Origin: Mycolicibacterium alvei
GTDB taxonomy: Bacteria > Actinomycetota > Actinomycetes > Mycobacteriales > Mycobacteriaceae
Length of the DNA: 64,000 bases
Reading direction: 5' to 3'
NCBI RefSeq assembly: GCF_010727325.1
Contig: NZ_AP022565.1
Span: forward strand, 4,836,001-4,900,000
Part shown: positions 16,643 to 24,880 of the stretch, piece by piece
Position numbering within the stretch: position 1 is the first letter of the stretch
Layout: every line of letters begins with the position of its first letter
Made by a program: the position numbers and the translations under genes
Notes under the pieces: generated by a model
The model's database searches: none
What the model was told of the DNA's origin: nothing
The model's input: only the letters and a program-made list of their open reading frames with translations

Positions 16643-17050
16643 ATGCCAGATATCCGGGTCCGCGAGGCCGCCGAACTGCTCGGGGTCAGTGACGACACCG
16701 TGCGGCGCTGGATCGACGACGGATCGCTGCCGGCCCATCTCGACGGCTCCGGCCGCAAGGTGGTCGACGGGGCGGCGCTGGCGGCGTTCGCACGCGCCAA
16801 CGCCGCTGCGGCGCCCAAGGATCCGCTCGGAATCGGCAGTTCGGCCCGCAATCGCTTCGCCGGGCTGGTCACCAACGTCGTCGCCGACGAGGTGATGGCC
16901 CAGGTGGAGATGCAATGCGGCCCGTTCACCGTGGTGTCGCTGATGAGCAGCCAGTCGGTACGTGAGCTCGGCCTGGCCCCCGGAAGCATCGCGGTCGCGG
17001 TGGTCAAGGCCACGACCGTCATCGTGGAAACTCCGAAAGGACAGTCATGA
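16643..17050 (+). CDS. HTH-TOBE molybdate-binding regulator (Mop-like)
   Basis: A 135-residue protein fusing an excisionase/MerR-type helix-turn-helix to a TOBE molybdate-binding (Mop) domain. The HTH is IRVREAAELLGVSDDTVRRW (residues ~4-23) followed by DDGSLPAHLDGSGRKV. The TOBE domain (~58-130) includes ARNRFAGLVTNVV, MAQVEMQCGPFTVVS and GSIAVAVVKATTVIV. It likely senses molybdate and controls its uptake. It overlaps modA by ATGA at 17047-17050, supporting this role. Confidence 0.88.
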   Translation: MPDIRVREAAELLGVSDDTVRRWIDDGSLPAHLDGSGRKVVDGAALAAFARANAAAAPKDPLGIGSSARNRFAGLVTNVVADEVMAQVEMQCGPFTVVSLMSSQSVRELGLAPGSIAVAVVKATTVIVETPKGQS

Positions 17051-17832
17051 CCCGAGCCCGGATGTGCGCCCTGGCCATCGGTGCGTTCGCCGCCACAGCC
17101 TTGATCGGTGGCTGCACCTCGGCCGAGAACACCCCGGAACCCTCGAGTGCAGCCCAGGGCGGCTCGATCACGGTGTTCGCCGCGGCCTCCCTGAAATCGG
17201 CATTCACCGAGATCGGCGGGCAGTTCGAGACCGACAACCCGGGCAGCACGGTGGAGTTCTCGTTCGCCGGATCCTCGGACCTGGTCACCCAGCTCACGCA
17301 GGGCGCCGACGCCGACGTATTCGCCTCGGCCGATACCCGGAACATGGACAAGGCGGTGGTCGCGGGTCTCGTCGAGGGCGGCCCGGTCAACTTCGCCACC
17401 AACACCCTGACCATTGCCGTCGCCCCCGGAAACCCCAAGGAAATCAGGACTTTCGCCGATCTGGCCAAGCCGGGAACCAGCGTCGTGGTGTGCGCACCAC
17501 CGGTGCCGTGTGGTGGTGCCACCGAAAAGGTCGAGAAGGCCACCGGGGTCACACTGTCCCCGGTGAGTGAGGAGCCCTCGGTCACCGACGTGCTCGGCAA
17601 GGTGACCAGCGGGCAGGCCGACGCCGGCCTGGTCTATGTCACCGACGCCGCCGGAGCCGGGGACAAGGTCACTGCCGTGGCGTTCCCCGAGGCCTCGCAG
17701 GCCGTCAACACCTATCCCATCGCGGTGCTCAAAGACTCCGAGAAGGCCGAGTTGGCGCACCGCTTCGTCGACCTGGTCACCGGTGAGGCCGGCCAAAAGG
17801 CGCTCGCGAAAGCGGGATTCGCCAAGCCCTGA
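17047..17832 (+). CDS. modA: Molybdate ABC transporter substrate-binding lipoprotein
   Basis: A 261-residue periplasmic-type binding lipoprotein. The lipobox LIGGC at residues 19-23 follows a hydrophobic signal. The mature part carries the ModA pattern ITVFAAASLKSAFTEIGGQF and SFAGSSDLVTQLTQGADADV, with the SFAGSS loop that binds the oxyanion. Later VTSGQADAGLVYVTDA is also typical. It should deliver molybdate (or tungstate) to ModB/ModC. No modB or modC gene follows: a cAMP-binding acetyltransferase lies 32 bp downstream. The permease must be encoded elsewhere or be missing. Confidence 0.92.
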   Translation: MTRARMCALAIGAFAATALIGGCTSAENTPEPSSAAQGGSITVFAAASLKSAFTEIGGQFETDNPGSTVEFSFAGSSDLVTQLTQGADADVFASADTRNMDKAVVAGLVEGGPVNFATNTLTIAVAPGNPKEIRTFADLAKPGTSVVVCAPPVPCGGATEKVEKATGVTLSPVSEEPSVTDVLGKVTSGQADAGLVYVTDAAGAGDKVTAVAFPEASQAVNTYPIAVLKDSEKAELAHRFVDLVTGEAGQKALAKAGFAKP

Positions 17833-17864
17833 CCGGGCCTGCGGTAGCGCCGTAGCCTGATGGC

Positions 17865-18866
17865 GTGGCCGATCCGAGCGAGATCAGTGCCGACGACCTG
17901 GCGGCACTGGAATTCTTCGCCGGATGCCGTCCGTCGGCGCTGGCGCCGTTGACCGCCCTGCTGCGGCCGTTGTCGGCCCCGGCAGGTGAGGTCCTGATCC
18001 ATCAGGACGACACGGCCCTGAAGTTCATGCTGATCGCCTCCGGGCGCACCCAGGTGACCCACGATGGGCCCGACGGCCCGGACGTCGTCGCCGAGTTGGA
18101 GCCCGGGATGATCGTCGGGGAGATCGCGTTGCTACGCGATGCGCCGCGCACGGCCACCGTGACGGCCATCGAGCCGGTGACGGGCTGGGTCGGTGACCGC
18201 GCGGCCTTCGAGTTCCTCCTGCAAATGCCCGGGATGTTCGATCGTCTGGTGCGCATCGCGCGCCAGCGGCTGGCCTCGGCCATCACGCCGATCCCGGTGC
18301 AGGTGAAAAACGGCGACTGGTTCTATCTGCGCCCGGTACTGCCCGGCGACGTCGAGCGCACCATGAACGGGCCGGTCGAGTTCTCCAGTGAAACCCTCTA
18401 CCGGCGTTTCCAATCCGTGCGTAAGCCGACGAAGGCGCTGTTGGAGTATCTCTTCGAGGTTGACTACGCCGATCACTTCGTCTGGGTGATGACCGAGGGC
18501 GAGTTGGGCCCGGTCGTCGCCGACGCCCGTGTGGTCCGCGAGGGTCACCATGCGACGACCGCCGAGGTGGCATTCACCGTCGGCGACGACTATCAGGGCC
18601 GTGGTATCGGGACCTTTCTGCTGGATGCCCTGGTGGTATCTGCGGATTACCTTGGGATTGAACGTTTTACCGCACGGGTGCTGAGTGAGAACTATGCGAT
18701 GCGGCGCATCCTGGACCGGCTCGGTGCGGTGTGGGAGCGCGAGGATCTCGGCGTGGTGCTCACCGACGTCCCGGTGCCCGCCGTCGACACGCTGAGCCTG
18801 GACCCTGAACTGGCGGCGAAGATCAAGGACGTGACCCGGCAGGTGATCCGGTCGGTGAACCAGTGA
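17865..18866 (+). CDS. pat: cAMP-dependent protein lysine acetyltransferase
   Basis: A 333-residue fusion of an N-terminal cyclic-nucleotide-binding domain (~12-140) and a C-terminal GNAT domain (~150-330). The cAMP phosphate cassette is GEIALLRDAPRTATV (85-99) with R95. The GNAT part has E234 (TTAEVAF), the catalytic base position reported for M. smegmatis Pat, and the acetyl-CoA loop DYQGRGIGTFLL. The length of 333 equals M. smegmatis Pat, and M. tuberculosis Rv0998 has the same neighbourhood. The family acetylates acyl-CoA synthetases and universal stress protein, inactivating the synthetases in response to cAMP. GTG 17865 is the start. Confidence 0.95.
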   Translation: MADPSEISADDLAALEFFAGCRPSALAPLTALLRPLSAPAGEVLIHQDDTALKFMLIASGRTQVTHDGPDGPDVVAELEPGMIVGEIALLRDAPRTATVTAIEPVTGWVGDRAAFEFLLQMPGMFDRLVRIARQRLASAITPIPVQVKNGDWFYLRPVLPGDVERTMNGPVEFSSETLYRRFQSVRKPTKALLEYLFEVDYADHFVWVMTEGELGPVVADARVVREGHHATTAEVAFTVGDDYQGRGIGTFLLDALVVSADYLGIERFTARVLSENYAMRRILDRLGAVWEREDLGVVLTDVPVPAVDTLSLDPELAAKIKDVTRQVIRSVNQ

Positions 18867-19720
18867 GGTCACCGATAAGTGGCCGCCGGCCGCCATTGAC
18901 CAAAGACACGCTCGTGTGCATCTCGCTGGCGGCACGGCCCAGCAACATCGGCACCCGGTTCCACAACTATCTCTACGATCAACTCGGCCTGGATTTCCTC
19001 TACAAGGCTTTCACCACAACCGATATCGCCGCGGCCATCGGCGGGGTGCGGGCGTTGGGCATCCGTGGTTGTTCGGTGTCGATGCCGTTCAAGAAGGCCG
19101 TCATGGACCTCGTCGACGAGGTCGAACCGTCGGCACTGGCCATCGATGCGGTCAACACAATCGTCAACGACCTGTCGGTGCCCGGCGGTCGCCTGGTCGC
19201 CTCCAACACCGACTACCTGGCGGTGCAGGAACTCGTCGATCGGTTGGACCCGAGTGATGCGGTGCTGATCCGCGGCAGTGGCGGCATGGCCAAGGCCGTC
19301 GGTGCAGCCTTGCGGGACAAGGGTTTCCGTAACGGAACTGTCATCGCGCGCAATATGGAAGCCGGGCGTGAACTGGCCGGGATGCTCGGCTACGGCTTTG
19401 CGCCGCAGGTCGGCGCGTTGACCGCACCCATCCTGGTCAACGTCACCCCGATCGGGATGGCCGATGGTCCCGACGAGCATCGGAGCGCATTCGAGCCCGC
19501 GACCATCGAGGCAGCCCGCGCAGTCGTCGACGTCGTGGCGATGCCGGCCGAAACCCCGTTGATCACCGCGGCCCGGGCGGCGGGGCTGCCGGTCATCACC
19601 GGCGCCGAGGTGATCGCACTGCAAGCCGCCGAACAATTCGAGCGTTACACGGGAGTGCGCCCGGCGCCTGAGCAGGTGGCTGCGGCGTCGGCCTTCTCGC
19701 GGCAGGCGCCTACGGTGTGA
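18863..19720 (+). CDS. Shikimate 5-dehydrogenase-like protein
   Basis: A 285-residue AroE-superfamily oxidoreductase. The shikimate-side domain contains GIRGCSVSMPFKKAVMDLVD (with the catalytic Lys of PFK) and AIDAVNTIVND, NTDYLAV. The NAD(P) domain has RGSGGMAKAVGAAL and NVTPIGM. It begins at GTG 18863 within the stop of the acetyltransferase gene (GTGA), so the two are coupled. The biosynthetic AroE of mycobacteria normally sits elsewhere with aroC/aroK, so this is probably a paralogue; a YdiB- or quinate-type role is possible. Its C-terminus overlaps the convergent lipoprotein gene by 11 bp. Confidence 0.85.
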   Translation: MRSPISGRRPPLTKDTLVCISLAARPSNIGTRFHNYLYDQLGLDFLYKAFTTTDIAAAIGGVRALGIRGCSVSMPFKKAVMDLVDEVEPSALAIDAVNTIVNDLSVPGGRLVASNTDYLAVQELVDRLDPSDAVLIRGSGGMAKAVGAALRDKGFRNGTVIARNMEAGRELAGMLGYGFAPQVGALTAPILVNVTPIGMADGPDEHRSAFEPATIEAARAVVDVVAMPAETPLITAARAAGLPVITGAEVIALQAAEQFERYTGVRPAPEQVAAASAFSRQAPTV

Positions 19721-20405
19721 TGACCGTCTGGTCGTCGATCGCCGAGGTGGCATCCATCAGTGGACCCATCTGATCCTCGGTGCCATCGGCGTTGAACTGC
19801 AACACAAACAGCCCGTCCGACCCGGGGATCACCACGGTCTTCTGGGCGATCAACCGGGTGGCGCCGTCCTTCACGTAGGTGCCACCGATCTGGTAGGAGT
19901 CGAACCCGCTCAACTCTCCTGCTGAGCCGTCACCCTGGTTCTGGTAACCCGGCAGGTTCCGGATCTCGTTCGGTGCGTACTCCAGGATCTTGGCCGGGTC
20001 GACATCTCCGGTGAGTCTGGACATCAACGCGATGATCGACGGCGGGTCGTCTGCGAACGCTGGATCGGTGGATACGATTGCACCCCAAGCCCATTCGGGA
20101 GCTGACGAGGTCGCGTCCGCCCAGCCGTCGGGAATCGGCAGGTCCATTGTGGGGGTGCCCGGATCGCCCCGGTGCACCGGGGCTTCAGTGATTTTGTTGT
20201 CGCGGATGTAGTCCACGATCGTGTACTGGTGCCCGGCCGTGGGTGTGCGCGTGTCCTCGGTCTTGGTTGGCGCGGTGCTTGTCTCGCTGCTCCCGGTCGC
20301 CTCGGTGGCGGTGCCGGATACCGTCTTGTCACCGCAGCCGGCGAGTGCGACCCCGAGTGAGACGACAGCGACAGCGATCCCACCGGCCCGCATAGAGGTG
20401 GTCAT
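19710..20405 (-). CDS. LpqN/LpqT-family lipoprotein
   Basis: A 231-residue lipoprotein beginning MTTSMRAGGIAVAVV with lipobox VALAGC near residues 19-24. A Thr/Ser/Pro-rich linker follows, then the globular LpqN/LpqT-type domain (MDLPIPDGWADATSSAPEWA and later STDPAFADDPPSIIALMSRL). The domain often binds cell-envelope lipids or proteins in mycobacteria. ATG 20405 is taken because the signal peptide starts there; the longer frame to 21491 lacks conservation. A second, more divergent family member (lpqT) is at 44156. Confidence 0.87.
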   Translation of the reverse strand: MTTSMRAGGIAVAVVSLGVALAGCGDKTVSGTATEATGSSETSTAPTKTEDTRTPTAGHQYTIVDYIRDNKITEAPVHRGDPGTPTMDLPIPDGWADATSSAPEWAWGAIVSTDPAFADDPPSIIALMSRLTGDVDPAKILEYAPNEIRNLPGYQNQGDGSAGELSGFDSYQIGGTYVKDGATRLIAQKTVVIPGSDGLFVLQFNADGTEDQMGPLMDATSAIDDQTVITP

Positions 20406-20554
20406 CGGTCTCCAATCGGTTGGACGCCCCGGCGAGGCGCAACTCATCTGCACGATAAACGCTTTTCTGGATATTAGCTGGCAGATGCCCCGCTCCCGGG
20501 ATGCCATCTCTTTGCGCAGGGAAGTGTTCGGCGATGTTGCCGGAAGGGACAATC

Positions 20555-20806
20555 TCAGCAGATTGCGGACAGATACACCGTCTGCCGCAGAACCTGCGCC
20601 GGCCGTACCGATGAGACGGTGCAGCGATCGAGCGCTTCCGTGCCGGCCCGGTAGATGACGACGTCGAAACCCTGACGCTCCAAGTCGTCGGCGGTGTCCT
20701 GCGCGGACCCGACCCCTGACGGGGCGGCCAGGGTCGGGGCGGGAAAATTCAGGGCGAGGGCCGACAATGCGGCACCGGCGAGCACAGCTCCCGTCAGTCC
20801 GTACAT
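20555..20806 (-). CDS. Small secreted protein with one conserved disulfide-type Cys region
   Basis: An 83-residue exported protein. MYGLTGAVLAGAALSALAL is a signal-like hydrophobic segment, and cleavage after APTLAAP is plausible. The mature part (TADDLERQGFDVVIYRAGTE then LDRCTVSSVRP) fits the short mycobacterial secreted family with the pattern L..QGY.V....G...L..C.V..V. ATG 20806 is chosen for the signal peptide; frames starting upstream lack this. Function unknown. It stands alone between two lipoprotein loci. Confidence 0.65.
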   Translation of the reverse strand: MYGLTGAVLAGAALSALALNFPAPTLAAPSGVGSAQDTADDLERQGFDVVIYRAGTEALDRCTVSSVRPAQVLRQTVYLSAIC

Positions 20807-20915
20807 GCTGGTGCCAACCACTCCTGCCTCGATTAAATTCCGCTGTATCGCAACACTTGTCGTATTCCCTGCGACGACCCTCGACAGCAAACCAGGGCTG
20901 TGGTATCAACACGCC

Positions 20916-21596
20916 GTGCGCCTTTTCGCCGTCGCGACGGTTCTCCTGGTGTGCACGCTGGCCTGCGGGGTGGCCTGCGGGCTGCAGCCCGCGCCCGAAC
21001 CGACACCGACATCGTCGGGGCCCCAGGCCTCCCGCAATGTCGCCACGGTGAACCCGGCCCGGATCGACCGGGTGCGCCAGGACCTGCCGCCCGGCTATGA
21101 AGTGGTGGCCATCGACCCTCGTGCGACCCCGGTGTCGCTGTGGGGATTCGGGCCGGACTGGCGGGCCGACCCCGCGGCCTGCGCTGCATTGGCCGCCCGC
21201 GAGGTCGAGCCGACCCGAGGTTGGTCGGCGTCGGGGCCGGGCGGCATCGTGTACGCCGGCGTGGTCAAGCTCGGGCCGGGTGTACCCGCGGATCGCAGCG
21301 AACCACGGTGTGAGCAGTGGAGTGTGTCGGGCGGGCATTCCGTCGGGACCGTCACCGCCGTCATGGCCCCGCCGATCGACGATGCGGTGACCGACGGCAC
21401 GTCCACCGCTGTCACCACGGTCGTCGAAGGCGGCACCGAGACCCGATCCCACGCCGACACATTCACGGCGGATCTGGTCGGCGGGTATCACGTGTTCGTC
21501 AGCGTCGTCACCGATCCCGGCTCACCGAATCCCGCCCTCGATCCCGCATTCGCCGCCGACCTGTTGGTGAAATCGGTTTCGGCGCTACGCGGCTGA
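20916..21596 (+). CDS. DUF5642-type lipoprotein
   Basis: A 226-residue exported protein starting at GTG 20916 with a hydrophobic leader and lipobox-like LACG/GVAC (residues ~15-23), then a Pro/Thr-rich linker. The mature domain begins VNPARIDRVRQDLPPGYEVV. It has four or more cysteines (DPAACAALAAREVEP, RCEQWSV) and ends ADLLVKSVSALRG. The next gene encodes a similar protein ending in LLSAAVASVRG, so the pair looks like an ancient tandem duplication. Function unknown. Confidence 0.8.
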   Translation: MRLFAVATVLLVCTLACGVACGLQPAPEPTPTSSGPQASRNVATVNPARIDRVRQDLPPGYEVVAIDPRATPVSLWGFGPDWRADPAACAALAAREVEPTRGWSASGPGGIVYAGVVKLGPGVPADRSEPRCEQWSVSGGHSVGTVTAVMAPPIDDAVTDGTSTAVTTVVEGGTETRSHADTFTADLVGGYHVFVSVVTDPGSPNPALDPAFAADLLVKSVSALRG

Positions 21597-21625
21597 GTCG
21601 GTCGTCCCAGGTATGTTAACCAGCG

Positions 21626-22303
21626 ATGGAGAACCGTAACGTCTTACTCGCCACCGCAGGTGTCGTCGTTGCCTGCGCCACCGGATTGGTCGCCTGCGGT
21701 CAATCGGACCAGTCGACCTCCGCTGACGCGGACATCGCCAACGTCGCCAAGGTGCGCTCCAGCTTCGGGCCGGAATTCAAGGTCACCGACGTCGCCCCGG
21801 CCGGCATCGACCCGAAAAAGCTGGCGCCGCACAAGATGCCACCCGGGGTGAAGGTCGAACCCGCCGATTGCGCGAAGTTCGCCGAGGGCCAGTCCCTGCC
21901 CGAGGGGCTGCAAGGCAACGTGGCGGCCACCACGGCCGAAGGCGCGGGTAACCGGTTCATCGTGATGGCACTGGAGACCTCGGAGCCGGTCCCGCTGAAC
22001 GTTCCCGGCGATGAGTGCAAGCAGGTGAAGTTCCTGGGCCCCGGGATTCGTGGACAGGTGGATGTGGTCGAGGCGCCGCAGATCGACGGGGCACGCACGA
22101 CGGGAACGCACCGCATCGTGCAGACCGCGATGGGTGGCCAGCAACGCACCGGTGAGTTGTACAACTACGTCGCCAGTTTCGACACGTTCACGGTGATCGT
22201 CACGGCCAACCCGCTGGTGGAGCCGAACAAGCCGGTTGCTCCGGTGGACGACAAGCGGGCCCGCGACCTGCTGAGCGCCGCGGTCGCCAGCGTCAGAGGC
22301 TAG
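21626..22303 (+). CDS. DUF5642-type lipoprotein (Rv0999-like position)
   Basis: A 225-residue lipoprotein with lipobox GLVACG near residues 20-25. The mature part begins ADIANVAKVRSSFGPEFKVT and has conserved Cys at VKVEPADCAKF and PGDECKQVKF. The C-terminus (DDKRARDLLSAAVASVRG) matches that of the preceding protein. It is the same direction as its paralogue 30 bp upstream. It occupies the place of Rv0999 before alkB. No catalytic residues are evident; a surface-exposed or envelope role is likely. Confidence 0.82.
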   Translation: MENRNVLLATAGVVVACATGLVACGQSDQSTSADADIANVAKVRSSFGPEFKVTDVAPAGIDPKKLAPHKMPPGVKVEPADCAKFAEGQSLPEGLQGNVAATTAEGAGNRFIVMALETSEPVPLNVPGDECKQVKFLGPGIRGQVDVVEAPQIDGARTTGTHRIVQTAMGGQQRTGELYNYVASFDTFTVIVTANPLVEPNKPVAPVDDKRARDLLSAAVASVRG

Positions 22304-22322
22304 CCCGGTGGCCGACCGCCCC

Positions 22323-22919
22323 TCAGCGCACGTCGTGCGGGCGGAACTGGATGCTGATGCGCGGTCCGACCAGGCTGGTGGTCTTCGGTATCGAATGCTC
22401 CCAGGTGCGCTGACACGACCCACCCATCACCAGCAGGTCGCCGTGGCGGTGCTGTAACCGCAGCGCGTGACCGCCGCCGCGGGGACGCAGCGCGAAAACC
22501 CTTGTCGCACCGAGCCCGATGATGGCCACCATGGTGTCCTCGGTGCGGCTGCGGCCGATGGTGTCGCCGTGCCAGGCGACGCTGTCATTGCCGTCGCGGT
22601 ACAGACACAGGCCCGCGGTGGTGAACGGTTCGCCGAGTTCCCCGCCGAAGGTGTCGTTGAGCCTGCGCCGGATCTGCTTGAGCCGGGGGTGCGGCACCGC
22701 CTCGTTGATCAGATGGTGGAAGCTGACCAGCCGCGGTACCGCCACCACGCGGTCGTACATCTCGCGTTCCTCGGACTGCCACGGGATCCCGTCCATCAAC
22801 TCCTCGAACAGCGAGTCGGCATCGGGCAACCAGCCCGAGCGCAGCTCCACCCAGGCATCATTGCCGAGTCGACGACGCTCCGCGTGCTCGAACAGTGAGC
22901 CTTGCAACGCCAGCTCCAT
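22323..22919 (-). CDS. alkB: AlkB-like 2-oxoglutarate/Fe(II) dioxygenase
   Basis: A 198-residue DNA/RNA alkylation-damage demethylase candidate. The iron ligands are visible: H and D in SVAWHGDTIG and the distal H in TWEHSIPK. The 2-oxoglutarate-binding Arg is in RISIQFRPHD. ATG 22919 (MELALQGSLF) is the start; a longer frame to 22994 is rejected. Rv1000c in M. tuberculosis is the positional counterpart next to arcA. Here a soxR gene has been inserted between the two. Confidence 0.9.
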   Translation of the reverse strand: MELALQGSLFEHAERRRLGNDAWVELRSGWLPDADSLFEELMDGIPWQSEEREMYDRVVAVPRLVSFHHLINEAVPHPRLKQIRRRLNDTFGGELGEPFTTAGLCLYRDGNDSVAWHGDTIGRSRTEDTMVAIIGLGATRVFALRPRGGGHALRLQHRHGDLLVMGGSCQRTWEHSIPKTTSLVGPRISIQFRPHDVR

Positions 22920-22953
22920 GCGCGCGAGTGTATCGCACAGACGTTCGACTGGG

Positions 22954-23385
22954 TTAGAGGCGGGAGGCCCCGGGGCCACGTTCGGCGAGCACATCGCCGG
23001 GGTTGGTCAGCAGGCATGTTTTGAGGCTCAGGCAGCCGCAGCCGATGCAGCCGGTCAGGTTGTCGCGCAACCGTTGTAGGTGCAGGATGCGGTCATCGAG
23101 GTCCTGGCGCCAGCCGGCCGACAGCTTGGCCCAGTCCTTGCTGGTCGGGACCCGGTCGGGGGGCAGGCCGGCCAGTGCCTCGCGGATCCGGGCCAGTGGA
23201 ATGCCCAGGCGTTGCGACATCCGGATGAATGCCACGCGGCGCAGCGTCTCGCGTGCGTAGCGCCGCTGGTTTCCCGAGGTCCGGCGACTGGCGATCAGGC
23301 CCTCGCGCTCATAGAAGTGGAGTGCGGACACCGCCACGCCGCTGCGCTGGGCCATCTCGCCAGGAGTTAACTCGTGCGTCTCCAT
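22954..23385 (-). CDS. soxR: Redox-sensitive transcriptional activator SoxR
   Basis: A 143-residue MerR-family regulator. The N-terminal winged-helix is [20 protein letters not shown]. The C-terminal [2Fe-2S] ligand motif CX2CXCX5C is at C113, C116, C118 and C124 ([12 protein letters not shown]). Redox-cycling drugs or superoxide oxidise the cluster and activate transcription from a box between -35 and -10. The SoxR box lies directly upstream in the 33-bp gap to divergent arcA. SoxR is not at this place in M. tuberculosis, so it is an addition. Confidence 0.94.
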   Translation of the reverse strand: METHELTPGEMAQRSGVAVSALHFYEREGLIASRRTSGNQRRYARETLRRVAFIRMSQRLGIPLARIREALAGLPPDRVPTSKDWAKLSAGWRQDLDDRILHLQRLRDNLTGCIGCGCLSLKTCLLTNPGDVLAERGPGASRL

Positions 23386-23389
23386 ACAC

Positions 23390-23405
23390 CTCAACCATAG
23401 TTGAG
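23390..23405. promoter_or_regulatory. SoxR box between soxR and arcA
   Basis: CTCAAC-CATA-GTTGAG is a perfect inverted repeat resembling the SoxR consensus CCTCAAG-N4-CTTGAGG. It is followed on the + strand by TAACGT (23407-23412), a possible -10, seven bases before the arcA GTG. Confidence 0.72.
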
Positions 23406-23418
23406 TTAACGTCATGGG

Positions 23419-24624
23419 GTGGACACTGCGGCGTTCGGTTCCAATTCCGAGGTCGGCACCCTGCGCGCCGTGATCCTGCACCGGCCGGGGCCGGAGTTGC
23501 AACGGCTGACGCCACGCAACAACGACGCCCTGCTGTTCGACGGCCTGCCCTGGGTGGCCAGGGCGCAACGTGAGCACGACGCCTTCGCCGACGTGCTGCG
23601 TTCGCGCGGGGTCGAGGTGATGCTGCTGGCCGATCTGCTGACCGAAGCGCTGGACAGCGGAGCCGCGCGCATGCACGGTATATCCGCTGCCGTCGATGCC
23701 CGGCGTCTCGGTGTGCCACTGGCTCAAGAACTTTCGGCCTACCTGCGGGCCCTGGCGCCGGCCGATCTGGCACACATCCTGATGGCAGGCATGACCTTCA
23801 ACGAGGTGCCCTTCCACGGTGCCGAACTGTCGCTCGTGCGCCGCATGCACCACGACGGCGATTTCGTGATCGAGCCGCTGCCCAATCTTCTGTTCACCCG
23901 GGATTCGTCGTTCTGGATCGGGCCGCGGGTGGCCATCACCTCGCTTGCCCTGCCGGCCCGGGTGCGCGAGACCTCGCTGACCGATCTGATCTACGCCCAT
24001 CATCCGCGCTTCCTCGGGGTCCGGCGGGCCTATGAGTCGCGTTCGGCGCCCGTCGAAGGCGGCGACGTGCTGCTGCTGGGACCCGGCGTGGTGGCGGTCG
24101 GGGTGGGGGAGCGGACCACACCGGCCGGGGCCGAAGCGTTGGCGCGCAGCCTGTTCGATGACGACCTGGCTCATACGGTGCTTGCGGTGCCGATCCAGCA
24201 GGAGCGGGCCCAGATGCACCTGGACACCGTGTGCACGATGGTCGACGTCGACGCGGTGGTGATGTATCCCAACATCGTGGACTCGTTGTCGGCGTTCACC
24301 ATCCACCGCACCGAGGCCGGGATCCGGATCGACGACGAAATACCCTTCGTCCAGGCGGCCGCCGATGCGATGGGAATCGAGCAACTGCGCGTGATCGACA
24401 CCGGACTCGACCCGGTCACCGCCGAGCGCGAGCAATGGGACGACGGCAACAACACCCTGGCCCTGGCGCCGGGTGTGGTCGTGGCCTATGAGCGCAACGT
24501 GGAAACCAACGCACGGCTGGCGGATTCGGGAATCGAGGTACTGCCGATCGAGGCTTCGGAGTTGGGCACGGGGCGCGGCGGGCCGCGGTGTATGTCCTGC
24601 CCGGCCGCGCGGGACCTGCTCTAG
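23419..24624 (+). CDS. arcA: Arginine deiminase
   Basis: A 401-residue enzyme hydrolysing arginine to citrulline and ammonia. Family motifs are present: [19 protein letters not shown], the His-containing [11 protein letters not shown], and the nucleophile C394 in CMSCPAA close to the C-terminus. It starts at GTG 23419. No arcB or arcC follows, so energy from citrulline is not obviously harvested; ammonia production for acid resistance or arginine use is possible. A SoxR box in the promoter suggests redox control. It corresponds to Rv1001. Confidence 0.95.
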   Translation: MDTAAFGSNSEVGTLRAVILHRPGPELQRLTPRNNDALLFDGLPWVARAQREHDAFADVLRSRGVEVMLLADLLTEALDSGAARMHGISAAVDARRLGVPLAQELSAYLRALAPADLAHILMAGMTFNEVPFHGAELSLVRRMHHDGDFVIEPLPNLLFTRDSSFWIGPRVAITSLALPARVRETSLTDLIYAHHPRFLGVRRAYESRSAPVEGGDVLLLGPGVVAVGVGERTTPAGAEALARSLFDDDLAHTVLAVPIQQERAQMHLDTVCTMVDVDAVVMYPNIVDSLSAFTIHRTEAGIRIDDEIPFVQAAADAMGIEQLRVIDTGLDPVTAEREQWDDGNNTLALAPGVVVAYERNVETNARLADSGIEVLPIEASELGTGRGGPRCMSCPAARDLL

Positions 24625-24631
24625 GGCTTGC

Positions 24632-24795
24632 TTGCTCGCCGTTTTCTACGCCATGGTCGCGGCCGGCGCACTCCTGCTCGTCGTTTCCTACCTGAGGGTC
24701 GCCGCCCACCCACCCTTGCTCGTCGTTTTCGACCTGAGGGTTGCCGCCCACCCACCCTTGCTCGTCGTTTTCGACCTGGGGGTTGTTCTGCGCAG
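24632..24795. repeat. 42-bp tandem repeat, about four copies
   Basis: Copies begin at 24633, 24675, 24717 and 24759 (exact 42-bp period, core TGCTCGTCGTTTTCGACCTG). The second and third are nearly identical, the first and fourth degenerate. They lie between the convergent arcA and pmt stop codons, where no gene is present. A VNTR/MIRU-like intergenic repeat is the best description; a truncated copy-like GTTCGCCGTTTTCTA occurs at about 38570. Confidence 0.85.
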
Positions 24796-24880
24796 GGTTT
24801 TGCAGCCCACAGGTAGAAAGCGGCGCCGCCCCGCCACCGCGCCGGGCCGCCACGGCGCCGGGCCGCCACACCCCCGCGAA

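Noticed and set aside
15641..17050. Long + strand frame ending as the TOBE/HTH regulator
   Set aside because: Its first 330 residues are antisense to aldehyde dehydrogenase. Only the part from ATG 16643 is coding.
19710..21491. 593-residue minus frame extending the LpqN-like lipoprotein
   Set aside because: The signal peptide and lipobox start at 20405, and the extension overlaps two genes on other frames and strands.
22954..24435. 493-residue minus frame containing soxR
   Set aside because: The upstream 350 residues are antisense to arcA; the SoxR start at 23385 has the proper MerR N-terminus.
24632..24795. CRISPR array
   Set aside because: The 42-bp units are directly adjacent with no spacers, and no cas genes are present.
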